Source: Sinorhizobium medicae
Lineage (GTDB): Bacteria; Pseudomonadota; Alphaproteobacteria; Rhizobiales; Rhizobiaceae
Assembly: GCF_007827695.1 (NCBI RefSeq)
Contig: NZ_VITA01000003.1
Location: forward strand, 1 to 64,000
Reading direction: 5' to 3'
DNA length: 64,000 nucleotides
The notes under the pieces were generated by a model that was not told the DNA's origin, did no database searches, and saw nothing but the letters and a program-made list of their open reading frames with translations. A program made the translations under genes and the position numbers. Position 1 is the stretch's first letter; each line of letters opens with the position of its first letter. Below are positions 1-8,106 of the stretch, piece by piece.

Positions 1-197
1 CCAACCGTATGTTCATGCACGCCGAGCTCGTCCGCAACGACCTTGCTCGGAACTCCCTCGCCACAGCGAAGAATGATCCGGCACCGCTCCGACAGGGAGC
101 GTGCAACACGATGCTTGCGCACCTGTCGCTCCAGATATTCCCGCTCCGCCTCGCTCAAAACCAATGGGGGCGTTGGTCGGCCAGTCGCATTTGCCAT
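1..197 (-). mobile_element. IS630-family transposase, N-terminal part, cut by window edge
   Basis: The minus-strand frame starts with ATG at 197 and stays open to base 1, giving about 65 residues. It begins MANATGRPTPPLVLSEAE and continues with an arginine-rich helical region ending in a helix-turn-helix-like segment (VPSKVVADELGVHEHTVG). This layout is typical of the N-terminal DNA-binding part of IS630-type transposases. The catalytic DDE region lies outside the window, so it cannot be said whether the copy is intact. The terminal inverted repeat was not identified with certainty in 198-280. Confidence 0.7.
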
Positions 198-239
198 GCC
201 TCAACCTCCAATGAAGAGGCCAAGCATACAATGTAGTGA

Positions 240-573
240 ATTTTAGTTCCAGGTGACTAGAGGCCGTCTAGAATTCTGACTTGAAGGCTCAAAGGTTCAG
301 CGCTTTCCGTGACGCGCATGATTTTTCCGGCGCACGATTGCGAGGGCCGCGCCGTACTATTCGACCGCGGTACGGACGGCATGTGCGCATGCGGTCGCGA
401 AGGCGGCACGAGAGCAGAAGGACCTTCGCTGCCTTATACTCGGCGCGGGCGGCCTGCTTGCCAATGTCAACGACATGGACGAGAGCTCGCGTACGATCCA
501 GCCAACCCATGCGGATTGGGCGCGTTCGGATATGGCTACGATCCAGGCCTTGGGGCAAGCGGAGCCAACTTTA
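240..573. other. gene-free stretch beside the insertion sequence
   Basis: No frame here gives a recognisable protein, and the short open frames on both strands have no family-like features. The first 40 bases (AT-richer, with CTAGAGGCCGTCTAG) may include the end of the insertion sequence. The rest looks like non-functional or degraded sequence between the element and the 3' end of the DUF59 gene. Confidence 0.4.
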
Positions 574-867
574 TCAGCCGGCCATCATATCCGGCGTCCA
601 GGCCGGCTCGTAGGTCAGCCGGACTTCTGCATACTCAACACCCGGCACATACCAGACGCAGTTGCGCACTGCCTCCTTCAGATAAACGCTGGCCGGACAG
701 CCCTTCGTGGTCGTGGTCATCGTCACATGGGCGATCCTGCCATCCTCGACGGATACATCGTAGATCAGACCGAGATCGACTATGTTGCGGCCAAGCTCAG
801 GGTCAATGATCATGCGCAGTGCATCGCGGATTGTTTCGCAGGTAGTCGCGTTCTCCGGTTCGCTCAT
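574..867 (-). CDS. MIP18/DUF59-family metal-sulfur cluster assembly-like protein
   Basis: A 97-residue protein of the MIP18/DUF59 type (relatives include SufT and PaaD). Family members help load Fe-S clusters onto target proteins. The family core is visible: IRDALRMIIDPELGRNIVDLGLIYDV near the N-terminus (only the family pattern DPE-x8-DLGLIY matters), then VTMTTTTKGCP with the conserved Cys. The start at 867 is chosen because it lies three bases past the stop of the upstream gene at 872 and fits the family; a longer open frame runs back into that gene. It is the last gene of a four-gene minus-strand set with DUF2249 proteins. A job in repairing or building Fe-S/haem enzymes under NO stress is inference. 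Confidence 0.8.
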   Translation of the reverse strand: MSEPENATTCETIRDALRMIIDPELGRNIVDLGLIYDVSVEDGRIAHVTMTTTTKGCPASVYLKEAVRNCVWYVPGVEYAEVRLTYEPAWTPDMMAG

Positions 868-871
868 GGCT

Positions 872-1402
872 TCAGCCCTTATCACCGACACGGACGAAGA
901 TGCGGAAGGTGGTTCGTGTTTCGTCGAAATTGCCCGCCCACTGGTGCCCCCGCTTTGAAAGCTCCGGGAAGAGGAAGATGGGTTCGCGGGAGAGAAGCGC
1001 AAACAGCACCTCGCCCGGCTGCAGCCGCTCTGCAGCCGCGAGGATGCGGACCATGGGCTCCGGGGGGTCGAGCTCGGTCAGGTCGAGGTTTTCGATGGGA
1101 TCGGGCCAGGAGTCCGGATTGTCGGCATCTGCAGAGACCTCGACGGGGGCGCCCGCCGCCTTCGGCGTGAAAAGGACTTCCCAGTCGCCGCCTTGCATCT
1201 CCTGTGTCTCGTGGCTGAAGCCGCGGCCCTCCATGACTTTGAACAGCGGCTGTGGACGAAAGGGAGCAAGCAACCGCAACGCTTGGCCCGGTCTCAACCC
1301 GTTCACCGCCTCCATGATCGCCTGGAACGGCTCGCCGCCGCTCCTCAATATAGGTCGGACGTCGAATTCTCTTGGTGCTGGGTGATGGGTTTCGACAGTC
1401 AT
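872..1402 (-). CDS. protein with two DUF2249 domains
   Basis: A 176-residue cytoplasmic protein with two consecutive DUF2249 (TusA-like fold) units. The first spans roughly residues 10-75 (FDVRPILRSGGEPFQAIMEA, LRLLAPFRPQPLF, GFSHETQEM). The second spans about 100-170 (LDLTELDPPEPMVRILAAAE, LFALLSREPIFLFPEL, FRIFV). DUF2249 proteins recur beside denitrification and NO-response genes, but their biochemical role is not established. It lies four bases after the stop of the membrane-protein gene upstream and just before the DUF59 gene, so the three are probably co-transcribed. A third DUF2249 protein starts the set at 3088. Confidence 0.8.
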   Translation of the reverse strand: MTVETHHPAPREFDVRPILRSGGEPFQAIMEAVNGLRPGQALRLLAPFRPQPLFKVMEGRGFSHETQEMQGGDWEVLFTPKAAGAPVEVSADADNPDSWPDPIENLDLTELDPPEPMVRILAAAERLQPGEVLFALLSREPIFLFPELSKRGHQWAGNFDETRTTFRIFVRVGDKG

Positions 1403-1405
1403 GGA

Positions 1406-2764
1406 TTACTCCTGTGGTCGAGAGATCGGGAGAAAGAGATGCGGCCTCGACGCGCCCGCGGGAAGGCGCAGGGGCGCTGCGACGGAGGAAAGCGTACGGG
1501 CGCGGACGAGTTCCACCATCAGGCCGACGGTCGCGCAGAGTTGCGCCAGGGTGGCGACGCGGAACGCCCCCGGACATTCGGCAAAGAGCGAAAACGTAGC
1601 CGCAATCACGGCCAGGTAGTAGACAAAAAACCAAAGGCTTGCGCGCTTATCCTCGACCAAATCCTGAATACTTGGCACTGCGGTCCGCCCGAGAACGGGG
1701 CCATAGCATTCGAGCCAGGTCAAAAACGGAACAATCTTGTAGAGCTGCGCGAGGCCGAGGCCGGTCAACCAGCCAAAGACGAAGAGGTAGACGAGAGCCG
1801 CGGCGCCTTCGCCTGCCGCGGCCCGTGTGGCTGGCAGGGCAAACATGACTACGGAGGCGAAAAGAGCAGCAAAGGCCGCATAGCTCGCACGTATGTTGAG
1901 CTCCACGATTTTGCGACGGCGCTCGCGAAACAGGCGCAAGACGTCGGCGGAATAGAGAAGGGCGGCGAAGACGGCCAGCAACGCCGCGACGCTCCCCGCC
2001 TCTTCCATGCCGTCGCTATCCACTGCAATCGAGACGATGCCGGCAACGACGATCGCCAGGGCCGCGGCGCCCGTCCACAAGACGGCTCTGTTGGTTGGCC
2101 GCGTGTCATCCGGCGCAAGCATGAACATCGGCAGCAGCCGGTAGCTGACGCCGATCGCGCTAAAGGTCAGCCAGCCTGCGAGGCCAAGCGCCGCGTGCAG
2201 CGGCACTCCCTTGAGGAGAAGCGCGATCGCCGCGTAATTCGTGACCGTGCCGGAAAGGACGAGCGTGAAGGCGCCGCCGACAAGGACCGCGGCGATCAGC
2301 GCGCCGAGCCCCACGGCGACGAAACGCGCGGGAAGCGGCAGCGGACGCACCGTAAGGAGCGTCGCCGCGAGCATGATGATAGCGAGCCCAAAGCCCATCG
2401 CCAGTAGCAGCGCGCCGGACGGCAACATGGCTGTCGATACTCCTTGAGCACCGCCAAGTGCGGTAAAGCCGCCGACGAGCAGAAGAAGTCCGGGAATGAG
2501 CAGCGCCAGAGCCGGGAGCGCGAGCCGGCCCGCGCGGAGCGGCGCGGCAACCAGCACCGGCACGAACTGCAGCAGCGCCCCCGTCATCAGCAGGCCCAGC
2601 CAGCCGATGGCGACGACATGCACCAGCGCCAAGGTGGCCGGGGCTTCGACGGCGGCGAACGGATAACCGTAGCCGCCTACCATCGCGCTCTCCCCGGCGA
2701 TCAGAAAGAGGCAGGCAGCGGCGAAATAGGACATCGTCCATGGGGAAAGCGTGGCTCCTGGCAT
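1406..2764 (-). CDS. polytopic membrane protein, haem-copper oxidase subunit I/NnrS-like
   Basis: A 452-residue protein made almost entirely of hydrophobic segments, about a dozen in number. It carries histidines in transmembrane contexts, such as LVHVVAIGWLGLLMTGALLQFVPV near residue 50 and LHAALGLAGWL further on. These resemble haem-ligating helices of subunit I-type and NnrS-type proteins. Proteins of this kind are found in denitrification clusters and are suspected to handle NO or metal-nitrosyl stress; direct evidence for this one is lacking. The start at 2764 has no strong ribosome site, and a start at 2734 (MSYFAAACLF) is possible. It overlaps no neighbour but is only three bases from the next gene. 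Confidence 0.65.
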   Translation of the reverse strand: MPGATLSPWTMSYFAAACLFLIAGESAMVGGYGYPFAAVEAPATLALVHVVAIGWLGLLMTGALLQFVPVLVAAPLRAGRLALPALALLIPGLLLLVGGFTALGGAQGVSTAMLPSGALLLAMGFGLAIIMLAATLLTVRPLPLPARFVAVGLGALIAAVLVGGAFTLVLSGTVTNYAAIALLLKGVPLHAALGLAGWLTFSAIGVSYRLLPMFMLAPDDTRPTNRAVLWTGAAALAIVVAGIVSIAVDSDGMEEAGSVAALLAVFAALLYSADVLRLFRERRRKIVELNIRASYAAFAALFASVVMFALPATRAAAGEGAAALVYLFVFGWLTGLGLAQLYKIVPFLTWLECYGPVLGRTAVPSIQDLVEDKRASLWFFVYYLAVIAATFSLFAECPGAFRVATLAQLCATVGLMVELVRARTLSSVAAPLRLPAGASRPHLFLPISRPQE

Positions 2765-2806
2765 CTAAATCACCATGCTTGCTATCGGATCACCGCCGGG
2801 TCGGGA

Positions 2807-3088
2807 TCAATGATCCGAACCGCAGCAGCATTCGCAGGCGGAACCGTTTCCGAGGCGGGCGATCTCAACGCGCCAGATTTCCGGCCCCTCTTCCAGATAA
2901 TCCCAGCCGAACTCGCCTGGGAAATTCGTTTGCAACTGGTAGTGGAGAGGCCGCGGATCGTGGTCGCTGGTGATCAGCATTGAGCCGCCGGCAGGGAGCG
3001 TTCCGAGCAATCCGAAAATTCGCGGGTGACGCTCACGCGGCGGGACGGTGCGGACGTCGATGGATGGTTTCTGCTGTGTTTCCGTCAT
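2807..3088 (-). CDS. DUF2249 protein with Cys-rich tail
   Basis: A 93-residue protein with a single DUF2249 domain: IDVRTVPPRERHPRIFGLLGTLPAGGSM, then the DHDPRPLHYQL segment typical of the family, then WDYLEEGPEIWRVEI. The tail contains CECCCGSDH, four cysteines and a histidine in nine residues, which looks like a metal or thiol-reactive site. The start at 3088 is preferred to an upstream extension because the family begins there. A TTGAC-N4-AGCAA dyad lies 105 bp upstream, so the four-gene set is probably switched on with the nor genes. Confidence 0.8.
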   Translation of the reverse strand: MTETQQKPSIDVRTVPPRERHPRIFGLLGTLPAGGSMLITSDHDPRPLHYQLQTNFPGEFGWDYLEEGPEIWRVEIARLGNGSACECCCGSDH

Positions 3089-3192
3089 TGTCGTGGAGTT
3101 CTCCGTCGACCGCCCCTCGTGCATTCCGATGCGGCGGCGGCTGGAACCGGATCGGAACTTGTCGACCCTATCCCTGCGAGGGCAGACACACT

Positions 3193-3206
3193 TTGACGGG
3201 GAGCAA
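3193..3206. promoter_or_regulatory. FNR/NnrR-type box upstream of the DUF2249 set
   Basis: TTGACGGGGAGCAA keeps both half-sites (TTGAC, AGCAA) of an FNR/CRP-superfamily dyad with a four-base spacer. It lies 105 bp before the start at 3088. It is one of five such sites in the first 15 kb, each in front of a denitrification-linked unit. Confidence 0.55.
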
Positions 3207-3347
3207 ACAATTTCAGAAACGTTCTCGGACCGTGTTCCGGTCCTGGGATTAGGCTCGACCCGCAAATGCGGCACCATTCAGGGATTCGCCGGCGCGGGGA
3301 TTCATCTCGTGGGCCGTCTCCAAACAGACGCTAGTCGAACGTGCGGC

Positions 3348-3419
3348 AAAGCAGAGAGCAGCGCCGCTTAGTGATTGCACCGCGGCAGAGAGGCGCGCCT
3401 CCGAAAAGCAGAGAGCAGC
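3348..3419. repeat. 15-bp direct repeat, two copies 42 bp apart
   Basis: AAAGCAGAGAGCAGC occurs at 3348-3362 and exactly again at 3405-3419. The second copy lies inside the NYN-domain remnant (in its reading frame it covers LLSAF). The repeat may be the scar of a slippage or short-homology deletion that destroyed that gene. Confidence 0.6.
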
Positions 3420-3514
3420 TTGCAGAAATCGATTTCGAAGCCGAGCGCCTTCGAGGCCGCATGAAGGTTGGCTCCGTCGATGAGGAGCGCGATCTTCTCC
3501 CGCTGATCGAACAT
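3368..3514 (-). pseudogene. truncated NYN/LabA-type (DUF88) gene remnant
   Basis: The minus-strand frame from ATG 3514 reads MFDQREKIALLIDGANLHAA and continues SKALGFEIDFCKLLSAF. This is the N-terminus of a NYN (PIN-like, LabA/DUF88) domain protein, including the metal-binding Asp of LIDGAN. After about 38 residues the similarity stops and the frame ends at 3368. Intact members are around 180 residues or more, so this is a broken remnant. The similarity ends next to a 15-bp direct repeat. Confidence 0.65.
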
Positions 3515-3808
3515 GGCCGCTTCTCCCCCTCACGGACCAGGCTCCAAGGCCGAAGCCACTCGGCTTGCGCGGTGAAAATCTTCCGATTTACGCTGGAAGT
3601 GGATCCGTTGCGCAACCCTTTCGACTTATCGCTTCATCTCACCCGTCGAGCGGACCAGTTCCCCGACCACGCGAAAAGCGGTCGGGTGCTGGATGGATCA
3701 TCGCCTTGCTTCGGCAGTGCGCGGGGGGACTGCCGGAGACACAGCTGTCGCCTGGGTGATCACGACAGGCTGCCGCGCTGATCGTTCCTACTATGCAGTC
3801 GACTTCCT
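3515..3808. other. unassigned intergenic region between NYN remnant and hemN
   Basis: No frame gives a recognisable product. Together with 3089-3367 this forms a long divergent intergenic region between the DUF2249 set (minus) and hemN (plus), with one regulatory dyad near each end. Confidence 0.4.
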
Positions 3809-3822
3809 TTGACATCGCTCAA
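3809..3822. promoter_or_regulatory. FNR/NnrR-type box upstream of hemN
   Basis: TTGACATCGCTCAA is a TTGAC-N4-CTCAA dyad, 70 bp upstream of the hemN ATG. The spacing fits activation by an FNR-family regulator. hemN is a classical target of FnrN/FixK in rhizobia. Confidence 0.65.
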
Positions 3823-3892
3823 AGAAGGAAGCCCTGGTTCGCCCCTAGAATGGCAGTAAATCAAGGTTCCACCCTCACGAGAAGGACTCTCC

Positions 3893-5245
3893 ATGCAACC
3901 GGCTCTTGTCGCAAAATATGGCGAGGCACGTCTGCCCCGCTACACAAGCTATCCGACGGCGCCACGTTTCTCGACCGCCGTCAGCGCCGGGACCTATGGC
4001 GACTGGCTCGCCGCCATCGCACCGGAGCAGAAGGCGTCGCTCTACCTGCACATCCCCTTTTGTCGTTCGATGTGTTGGTACTGCGGCTGTCACACGACGA
4101 TCACCCAGCGCGACCAGCCGATCCTCGATTATCTCGACATGCTTCGCGAGGAGGTCCGTCTAGTCTCGGCAAAGACGCGAGCGCCGATTAGCATCGACCA
4201 CGTGCATTTCGGCGGGGGGACTCCGACTGTCATGCAGCCGGCGGAGTTCCGGGCGCTGGTAGCACTGCTGCGCGAGCGGTTCGAGTTCGCGAGCACCACC
4301 GAAATCGCCGTGGAGATCGACCCGCGAACCCTCGAGCCGGAAATGGCGACGGCCCTCGGCGAAGCCGGTGTCCGCAGGGCGAGCCTCGGGGTGCAGAGCT
4401 TCGACCCGGTCGTGCAGAAGGCCATCAACCGGATCCAGAGCGAGAAGCAGACGATGGAGGCTGTTTCGCGCCTGCGTCAGTCCGGCGTCGGCAGCATCAA
4501 TTTCGATCTCATCTACGGCCTGCCGCACCAGACAGTCGAATCCTGCATCGCGACCGCCGAGGCAGCGATTCGGATGGGACCCGAGCGCTTCGCCGTCTTC
4601 GGGTACGCCCACATCCCGTCGTTCAAGAAGCACCAGAAGCTGATCGACGAGCATGCGCTTGCTGGTGCGGAAGGCCGCGTCGCCCAGGCCGAAGCCATAG
4701 CGGCGACACTCGTCGCCGCCGGCTACCGCCGCATCGGCCTCGACCATTTCGCCCTCCCGGACGACGGCCTGGCGGTCGCGCAGGCAAGAGGTCAACTGCA
4801 CCGCAATTTCCAGGGCTACACGACGGATGCCTGCGAAACGCTCATCGGCTTCGGCGCCTCGGCGATCGGACGAATGAAGGACGGCTATGTGCAGAACGAG
4901 GTACCGCCGGGCCTGTACGCTCAGCGCATAGCCTCGCGTCGGCTTGCAACGGTGAAAGGCTACCGCATGACACCGGAGGATAGGCTTCGGGCAAGCATCA
5001 TCGAGCGGCTGATGTGCGACTTCGGCGTCGATGTTCCCGCCCTTGCCTCTGCGCACGGCTTTGACCCGGAGATGCTGCTCCGCGGCAACGCCAGGCTCGC
5101 AATGCTGGAAAGCGACGGCATCCTTGATATCGCCGACGGCGTCATACGGCTGCGCGAGGGGGGACGCTTCCTCATCCGCGCCGCCGCTGCAGCCTTCGAC
5201 GCCTATATCGAGCAATCGGGACGGACGCATAGCAAGGCGGCGTGA
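3893..5245 (+). CDS. hemN: oxygen-independent coproporphyrinogen III oxidase
   Basis: A 450-residue radical-SAM enzyme that oxidatively decarboxylates coproporphyrinogen III to protoporphyrinogen IX without oxygen, supplying haem for cytochromes such as NorBC. The iron-sulfur motif is HIPFCRSMCWYCGCHT (CxxxCxxC plus the following Cys), near residues 53-68. It is followed by HFGGGTPT and VEIDPRT, and the C-terminal HemN domain (RLMCDFGVD) is present. Full family length. The ATG has an AAGGA site ahead, and a dyad lies 70 bp upstream. It converges on norD, with a strong stem-loop between the two genes. Confidence 0.95.
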   Translation: MQPALVAKYGEARLPRYTSYPTAPRFSTAVSAGTYGDWLAAIAPEQKASLYLHIPFCRSMCWYCGCHTTITQRDQPILDYLDMLREEVRLVSAKTRAPISIDHVHFGGGTPTVMQPAEFRALVALLRERFEFASTTEIAVEIDPRTLEPEMATALGEAGVRRASLGVQSFDPVVQKAINRIQSEKQTMEAVSRLRQSGVGSINFDLIYGLPHQTVESCIATAEAAIRMGPERFAVFGYAHIPSFKKHQKLIDEHALAGAEGRVAQAEAIAATLVAAGYRRIGLDHFALPDDGLAVAQARGQLHRNFQGYTTDACETLIGFGASAIGRMKDGYVQNEVPPGLYAQRIASRRLATVKGYRMTPEDRLRASIIERLMCDFGVDVPALASAHGFDPEMLLRGNARLAMLESDGILDIADGVIRLREGGRFLIRAAAAAFDAYIEQSGRTHSKAA

Positions 5246-5271
5246 AGGCCGCCTTAAGCTGAGAACAGAAG

Positions 5272-5299
5272 GGCCCGGCATGTACGCGCATGCCGGGCC
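5272..5299. terminator. bidirectional stem-loop between hemN and norD
   Basis: A perfect 11-bp stem, GGCCCGGCATG (5272-5282) with CATGCCGGGCC (5289-5299), has a six-base loop and is flanked by AAG and CTT. It lies between converging hemN and norD, so it probably ends both transcripts. Confidence 0.8.
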
Positions 5300-5324
5300 T
5301 TCCGGTATCGCGGCCTGCCCCCGC

Positions 5325-7220
5325 CTAGCTTACAAGGCCGCGATAGATCGCCGGCAGGGCGGCAGGCAGCCTGCCGATATTGCTGACGACGGCGTAGCCG
5401 TTCTGGCCGAATATGACCGGCACATAGGATTTCGCCTCGCGATCCACCGTCACCCCGAAGACGCTGATGCCCGAGCGGCGCGTTTCACCGACGGCGCGGC
5501 GGCTGTCCTCGAGCGCGAAACGACCCTCGTAGTGGTCGACGTCGTTGGGCTTGCCGTCGGTTAGGACAATGAGGAGCTTGCGGCGGTTCGGCCGTTCGAC
5601 AAGCCTTGCTGCGGCGTGGCGGATGGCCGCGCCCATGCGGGTGTAGTAGCCGGGTTTCAGCGCCGCGATGCGCGCCTCGATCGTCGCGCTCATCGCCTCG
5701 TCGAAAGCCTTCACGGTCTCGATCCGCACCCAATCTCGCCGCCGGGACGTGAAGGTGAGGATTTCGTGGGCATCGCCACAGGCGGAAAGCCCATGCGCCA
5801 GGACCTGAAGCGCTTGCTTCTCGACATCGAGGACGCGAAGATCGTCGAACCAGGCGTCGGTGGAGAGCGACACGTCCATGAGGATCGTCACCGCAAGGTC
5901 GTGCGCCTGCGGCCGGCTCATCATGTGGATGCGGTCGCTGCCCTGCCCGCCGGCCCTGAGGTCTGTGCGCGCCCGCACAACCGCGTCGAGATCGAGGTCG
6001 GCGCCATCGATCTGTGCCCTCAGCATCTCGTGACGCGGCCGCAGTACCTCGAACTGACGGCGCACACGCCGGATCAGGCTCTTCGTCGTCGGATCCGCTT
6101 CTACCGGCAGGCCTTCTGCCGAGGCGGGCGCGGCAAGCACCCGGCAATGGTCCTTGAGGTAGCCGCCGCCGCGATAGTCCCATTCGGGATAGGTGAGTTC
6201 CGCCATGAGCGGCGTGCGGTCCAGCGCTTCCGGGGGCAGGTCGAGGTCGAAGCGAAAGCGCGCGGCCGGGCGTCCCTTGCGTTCGCCGAGCGTCATGTCG
6301 TCGAGTTCGTCGGCGGCGCTGGCGTCGTGGTCATCGCTGTCGTCCGCCGGACGGTCGACATTGACCATTTCGGCCATGGCGAGGATCTTCTCGAAGCGGT
6401 TGAGGATGAACGGGCTCCGCTCGGACTGCCGCTGTGCCTCGCGTGTCGCCACATGGCGTGTCGTCTCCGACCCTTCCGCTCTATCGCCACCGCGAGCGGG
6501 CTCGTCCTCGCCGTTTCGCCGCTCCGTCTCTTCACGCAGGAGCACGTCTGGCCATAGCGGTACCGGAAGCATCGGCAGATAGCCGGTTGGCGCACACCTT
6601 GGAAAGATGACCGGCGGCATTTCGTCGTTGAGACCGGCACCGGCTCTTAGCATGGAGAGTGTCCGGTTTTCGACGTGCTGCTCGACGGAAGGAAGCGAGC
6701 GCCGCTGCCGGACGTTGAGCACCGCCCTGCAGAGGCGACGATAGCGTTGGCGCATTGCTGGATAGCTGGCGAGCACCGACCTTACCGTATCACCGGCACG
6801 TGAAAGGAGTGCCAAGTCGCGCGATAGCGGGTCGGCGGCGCCGACGTGCTTGAGTGGCATGACGGCCATCATCGCCGCCAGCCAGAAATACAGGTCGCGG
6901 TTGAGACGCCGAGAGGGAAAGAGATCGACCTCTGCCGGCAGCATCAGCGTCGCATGGTCGCGCGCCGGCTGGACGAGCTTCTCCTCGCCAAGGCCCATGC
7001 GCTGGCGCAAGCGCAGCCGGTGCGCGGAGGTTCGACCGCGGGCGGGCGCGATCTGCACCGCCCGCTCGCCGCCAAGACCGCGGAAGTACACGGCAAACAC
7101 GGCCTGGACCTCCCCGAGCCGGACCGCCTCGTCCGGAAAGCGCGGCCAAGTGCGCGTGTTGCCGATCAAGCGATGCCAGGCGCGGCCGACCGTTTCTTCG
7201 AGCTCGAGGAAGTCCAGCAT
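5325..7220 (-). CDS. norD: nitric oxide reductase activation protein NorD
   Basis: A 631-residue protein with a C-terminal von Willebrand factor A domain. The MIDAS motif is ILMDVSLSTD (DxSxS) at about residue 445, followed by LLIVLTDGKPNDVDHYEG. The middle has an acidic, low-complexity linker (ADDSDDHDASAADELDD). NorD works with the MoxR-type ATPase NorQ to insert metal into, or otherwise mature, NorCB. It is the last gene of norCBQD, four bases after norQ. Size and domain order fit the family. Confidence 0.95.
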   Translation of the reverse strand: MLDFLELEETVGRAWHRLIGNTRTWPRFPDEAVRLGEVQAVFAVYFRGLGGERAVQIAPARGRTSAHRLRLRQRMGLGEEKLVQPARDHATLMLPAEVDLFPSRRLNRDLYFWLAAMMAVMPLKHVGAADPLSRDLALLSRAGDTVRSVLASYPAMRQRYRRLCRAVLNVRQRRSLPSVEQHVENRTLSMLRAGAGLNDEMPPVIFPRCAPTGYLPMLPVPLWPDVLLREETERRNGEDEPARGGDRAEGSETTRHVATREAQRQSERSPFILNRFEKILAMAEMVNVDRPADDSDDHDASAADELDDMTLGERKGRPAARFRFDLDLPPEALDRTPLMAELTYPEWDYRGGGYLKDHCRVLAAPASAEGLPVEADPTTKSLIRRVRRQFEVLRPRHEMLRAQIDGADLDLDAVVRARTDLRAGGQGSDRIHMMSRPQAHDLAVTILMDVSLSTDAWFDDLRVLDVEKQALQVLAHGLSACGDAHEILTFTSRRRDWVRIETVKAFDEAMSATIEARIAALKPGYYTRMGAAIRHAAARLVERPNRRKLLIVLTDGKPNDVDHYEGRFALEDSRRAVGETRRSGISVFGVTVDREAKSYVPVIFGQNGYAVVSNIGRLPAALPAIYRGLVS

Positions 7221-7224
7221 TTTC

Positions 7225-8043
7225 TTATCCTTGGCGGACGACCGCGTCTGCGATCTCGATCAGCGCGGCCTTGACGTCCGGCTCGTCCGTGAGCGGTTCG
7301 ATCATCGTCGCCAGGACGGCGTCGCGCACCGACACTCCGTTGTCGAGAAGGCTGGCGCAATAGACGAGCAGGCGCGTCGAGACACCCTCTTCGAGATCAT
7401 GCCCCTTGAGACTCCGCAGCCGATGCGCGAGATCGACAAGCGGTGCGACCCGGCTCTCGTCAAGCCCGCTCTCCTCGGAAACGACGGCAATCTCGCTCGC
7501 CCTCGGCAGGAAGTCGAACTCGATGGCGACGAAGCGCTGCCGCGTGCTCGGCTTGAGGGTCTTGAGCAGGTTCTGGTAGCCGGGGTTGTAGGAGACCACC
7601 AGCATGAAGCCGGGCGGCGCCTCCAGGAGCTCGCCGGTGCGCTCGAGCGGCAGAATGCGCCGGTCGTCGGTGAGCGGATGCAGCACCACCGCGACATCCT
7701 TGCGGGCCTCGACGATCTCGTCGAGGTAGCAGATGCCGCCCTCGCGCACGGCCCTGGTCAGGGGACCGTCGACCCAGACGGTGTCGCCTCCTTTGAGGAG
7801 ATAGCGGCCGGTCAGGTCCGCGGCGGCGAGATCGTCATGGCACGACACGGTCGAAAGCGGCAGGCCGAGCTTCGCCGCCATGTGGGCTACGAAGCGTGTC
7901 TTTCCGCAGCCGGTCGGGCCCTTAAGCAGAAGCGGAAGCTGGCGCGTCCAGGCGCTTTCGAAGAGCTCGCATTCCCGGCCTGAAGGGGAATAGGCCGGGA
8001 TGGCCGAGTCCGGAATGGCTGGAGCCTTGAGGGCGATGTTCAT
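7225..8043 (-). CDS. norQ: MoxR-type AAA+ ATPase NorQ
   Basis: A 272-residue AAA+ ATPase. Walker A is GPTGCGKTRF near residue 42 and Walker B is GICYLDEIVEA near 105. The conserved VVSYNPGYQN and STRQRF (arginine-finger region) follow. It acts with NorD to activate the nitric oxide reductase complex. Intact, in the usual place between norB and norD. Confidence 0.95.
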   Translation of the reverse strand: MNIALKAPAIPDSAIPAYSPSGRECELFESAWTRQLPLLLKGPTGCGKTRFVAHMAAKLGLPLSTVSCHDDLAAADLTGRYLLKGGDTVWVDGPLTRAVREGGICYLDEIVEARKDVAVVLHPLTDDRRILPLERTGELLEAPPGFMLVVSYNPGYQNLLKTLKPSTRQRFVAIEFDFLPRASEIAVVSEESGLDESRVAPLVDLAHRLRSLKGHDLEEGVSTRLLVYCASLLDNGVSVRDAVLATMIEPLTDEPDVKAALIEIADAVVRQG

Positions 8044-8106
8044 GAATAATCTCCGAGTTCGAACTTCAAGCGGTGCGGCCGGTCACGTGGGGCCGGCCGC
8101 TTCCCT

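Noticed and set aside
1193-2407. Long plus-strand open frame opposite the haem-copper-like membrane gene
   Set aside because: Its product is a charged, low-complexity string with no family features; it is the reverse-complement shadow of a GC-rich membrane-protein gene.
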